A stretch of DNA of 7,802 nucleotides from Acidobacteriota bacterium (GTDB lineage: Bacteria > Acidobacteriota > Terriglobia > Terriglobales > Acidobacteriaceae). The DNA lies in the NCBI GenBank assembly GCA_003225615.1, contig QIAS01000104.1, positions 564 through 8,365 on the forward strand, read 5' to 3'. Every line of letters starts with the position of its first letter. Positions within the stretch are counted from its first letter, which is position 1. Shown here in pieces: positions 6,519 through 7,802 of the stretch. Made by a program: the position numbers and the translations under genes. The notes beneath the pieces are model-generated. The model was not told the origin of the DNA. It saw only the letters and a list, made by a program, of their open reading frames with translations, and searched no databases.

Positions 6519-7026
6519 TTCTGGCCCGTCTTGCAAAACTTGTGTCGGTAGTTTCTGCTTTAAATTTCATCTTGAAAGGTACCGGGCTATCTTTCAGCAG
6601 GCAAGACATGGGAAGTGTTGTCTACCGGAGTGGGCAAGCTTTCCGGGGTCTTGGCGAACGCCTTCCCTGCTCGCGGCAGTCCGCGGGGGTCGCAGCAAGC
6701 CTTTTCAGCCAGCGATGAACCTCTTCCCGAAATGATATGGCGTCTACTCGTGGGCAATGCGCGAAGGTTGACTTGAAAAAGAATGTCTTTTCTGCTAGTG
6801 GTAGCGGGTAAGCGCTCGCGAAACTTGGAACGCGCTGATTCTTTGGATTTTGTTTTTCTAGCACATACTGCCGCCTCCCCTTTTGTGCTCTCGGTCTCAG
6901 ATTTTTGCACACGAACTTCATCTCATTCCGATTCGGGAACCGTCACGAAACTGGGTGACCGCTGTACATGAGCCGGCGGCTGCCTGTGGATAGAATGGAT
7001 TAATTCATTTTTCATACAGAGGTGTT
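6519..7026. promoter_or_regulatory. 508-base divergent non-coding region between export-protein and regulator genes
   Basis: I see no believable gene here: open frames on both strands are short, basic or arginine/serine-rich and lack family motifs. The region must hold the promoters for the minus-strand polysaccharide operon and the plus-strand regulator. A possible minus-strand promoter reads TTGCCT, 17 bases, TACCTT about 30-60 bases from the export-protein start, but the match is weak. Ahead of the regulator, TAGAAT (6991-6996) could be a -10 box, without a good -35. The A/T content rises close to the regulator start. No riboswitch motif known to me is visible; in particular I do not find the c-di-GMP-I core. 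The length suggests a long leader or several binding sites. Confidence 0.5.
6942..6959. promoter_or_regulatory. Inverted GTCAC-N8-GTGAC motif upstream of the regulator gene
   Basis: GTCAC (6942-6946) and GTGAC (6955-6959) form an inverted repeat with an 8-base spacer, 68-85 bases before the regulator ATG. The half-site is the same pentamer that clusters at 5653-5698, so both may be read by one DNA-binding protein. The divergent LuxR-type regulator is an obvious but untested candidate. Confidence 0.3.
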
Positions 7027-7737
7027 ATGAGTTTGTTATCCGCCGCCACTCCGGATAGCATTGCTGTCCTAGTCGCCGATTCCACTCAGATGCAGTCCCA
7101 GTTGTTGACCAGTGCTCTGCGCCGGCACCCGGAGTTCAACGTGGTCTCCTGCGCCATGGAATCGGAAGCCATTCTCACCACCATCCAATCCTTTCCAGTA
7201 CAGGTCATTCTCATGACCGCTGACCACCATCATGGCGGTGTTGCGGACATGGGCACGGTTCGCCGCGTCCACCTCGCGCACCCCGAAATACAGAAAATAC
7301 TTCTGGTCGAGGCTTACGACTGCGATTTGGTGGTAAACGCGTTTCGCTCCGGCGCACGCGGAGTCTTCTGCTACACGCATGCGCCGTTCCGCACGTTGTG
7401 CAAGTGCATTACGCGCGTCCGCGTGGGCCAGATCTGGGCCAACACGCAGCAGCTTCAATATTTGATTGATGTCGTGACTCAGGTGCCATCGCTTCGAGTG
7501 GTAAGCGCCAAAGGAGTTCAGCTGCTTACGGCGCGGCAAGAGCAGGTCGTAGCTCTGGTAGCAGAGGGCCTAAGCAACCGCGAAGTTGCCCACGAGCTCC
7601 GGCTCAGCGAACATACAGTGAAGAAATATCTTTACCGGATCTTTGAGAAGTTGGGGATATCTACGCGAGTCGAGCTGGTGCTCTACGCGGTTGCGCATGG
7701 CGATACGCGGCAGGCGGAATGGCTGCCGGGGACGTGA
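7027..7737 (+). CDS. NarL/FixJ-like LuxR-type transcriptional regulator with degenerate receiver domain
   Basis: The 236-residue protein has a receiver-like domain (about 10-130) and a LuxR helix-turn-helix (about 164-225). The helix-turn-helix is textbook: LTARQEQVVALVAEGLSNRE (167-186), then VAHELRLSEHTVKKYLYRIF and KLGISTRVELVLYAV, so DNA binding should be intact. The receiver keeps the alternating strand/helix pattern (IAVLVADS, VQVILMTAD, KILLVEA, GARGVFCYTHAPFRTL). One acidic-pair residue survives as Asp18, followed by Ser. The phospho-acceptor position falls at Met63/Thr64 with Asp66 off register, and the switch lysine after GARG is Thr/Tyr. It is therefore probably not phosphorylated. 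AGAGGTG at 7018-7024 is a good ribosome-binding site. Divergent placement beside the polysaccharide operon suggests it controls that operon. No histidine kinase gene is adjacent in the window. Confidence 0.9.
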   Translation: MSLLSAATPDSIAVLVADSTQMQSQLLTSALRRHPEFNVVSCAMESEAILTTIQSFPVQVILMTADHHHGGVADMGTVRRVHLAHPEIQKILLVEAYDCDLVVNAFRSGARGVFCYTHAPFRTLCKCITRVRVGQIWANTQQLQYLIDVVTQVPSLRVVSAKGVQLLTARQEQVVALVAEGLSNREVAHELRLSEHTVKKYLYRIFEKLGISTRVELVLYAVAHGDTRQAEWLPGT

Positions 7738-7752
7738 TTGACCCGGATCAAT
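7737..7752. repeat. 16-bp near-palindrome at the regulator stop codon
   Basis: ATTGACCCGGATCAAT is palindromic except for one mismatched pair, and it starts on the last base of the TGA stop. No T-run follows, so it is a poor intrinsic terminator. The remaining bases to 7802 are A/T-rich, without a recognisable gene. It may be a protein-binding site for a gene further right, or chance. Confidence 0.3.
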
Positions 7753-7802
7753 AACTAAGGCTGAAGACAGACACTAACCCAGAATCAAATGTGCTACAAA
7801 AA

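Noticed and set aside
6307..6735. 142-codon plus-strand frame
   Set aside because: It is antisense to the export-protein signal peptide and linker, whose repeated GC-rich codons keep the opposite strand open.
6795..6815. Sigma-54 type promoter (GG-N10-GC near TGGTAGCGGGTAAGC)
   Set aside because: Only the GG/GC spacing fits. The -12 element lacks TTGC and the rest of the -24 consensus is poor.
6587..6910. 107-codon minus-strand frame, with another overlapping it, in the divergent region
   Set aside because: The product is basic and of low complexity, there is no ribosome-binding site or family motif, and a second overlapping frame is equally open. It is probably chance.

Overview
The window holds most of the front half of a bacterial exopolysaccharide (EPS) or capsule locus. 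It has moderately GC-rich DNA, tightly packed genes on the minus strand and one divergent regulator on the plus strand. The gene set is a Wza-type export protein, a GumC/Wzc-type chain-length protein, a separate BY-kinase-like ATPase, a NusG paralogue, a WbaP-type phosphoglycosyl transferase and an O-antigen-ligase/Wzy-type protein. This set and its protein style are reminiscent of Acidobacteriota (Terriglobia-like soil bacteria). That assignment is inference from gene content and remembered relatives. A Gram-negative envelope is better supported, because an outer-membrane export protein is present.

Layout, in the direction of minus-strand transcription (right to left): 6519-7026 is a 508-base divergent non-coding region. 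The export protein lies at 6518-5711 in two frames. A 194-base gap with clustered GTCAC/GTGAC motifs follows (5710-5517). Next come the GumC/Wzc-like co-polymerase (5516-4035), the degenerate CpsD/CapB-like ATPase (3949-3215), the NusG-like antiterminator (3091-2561), the initiating sugar-phosphate transferase in two frames (2554-946), and an O-antigen ligase/polymerase that runs off the left edge (847-1). On the plus strand, 7027-7737 encodes a NarL/FixJ-like regulator with an intact LuxR DNA-binding domain and a degenerate receiver.

How they work together (known for the families): the phosphoglycosyl transferase loads the first sugar-phosphate on undecaprenyl phosphate. The Wzy/ligase-type membrane protein polymerises or transfers the glycan. 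The GumC/Wzc protein with its kinase partner sets chain length, and the Wza-type protein carries the polymer across the outer membrane. The NusG paralogue would keep RNA polymerase processive along the long operon.

Main oddities. (1) Two pathway genes, the transferase and the export protein, are each broken by a frame change, and each also seems to lack a few conserved residues at the break. Both lesions fit a loss of about 20 bases by my estimate. (2) The kinase-like protein has lost its Walker A lysine, its Walker A' and B acids and the tyrosine tail. (3) The divergent regulator has no receiver phospho-acceptor aspartate or switch lysine. Control here may therefore be phosphorylation-independent, or the locus may be decaying or mis-assembled. 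I see no RNA gene, CRISPR array, insertion sequence or integrase.
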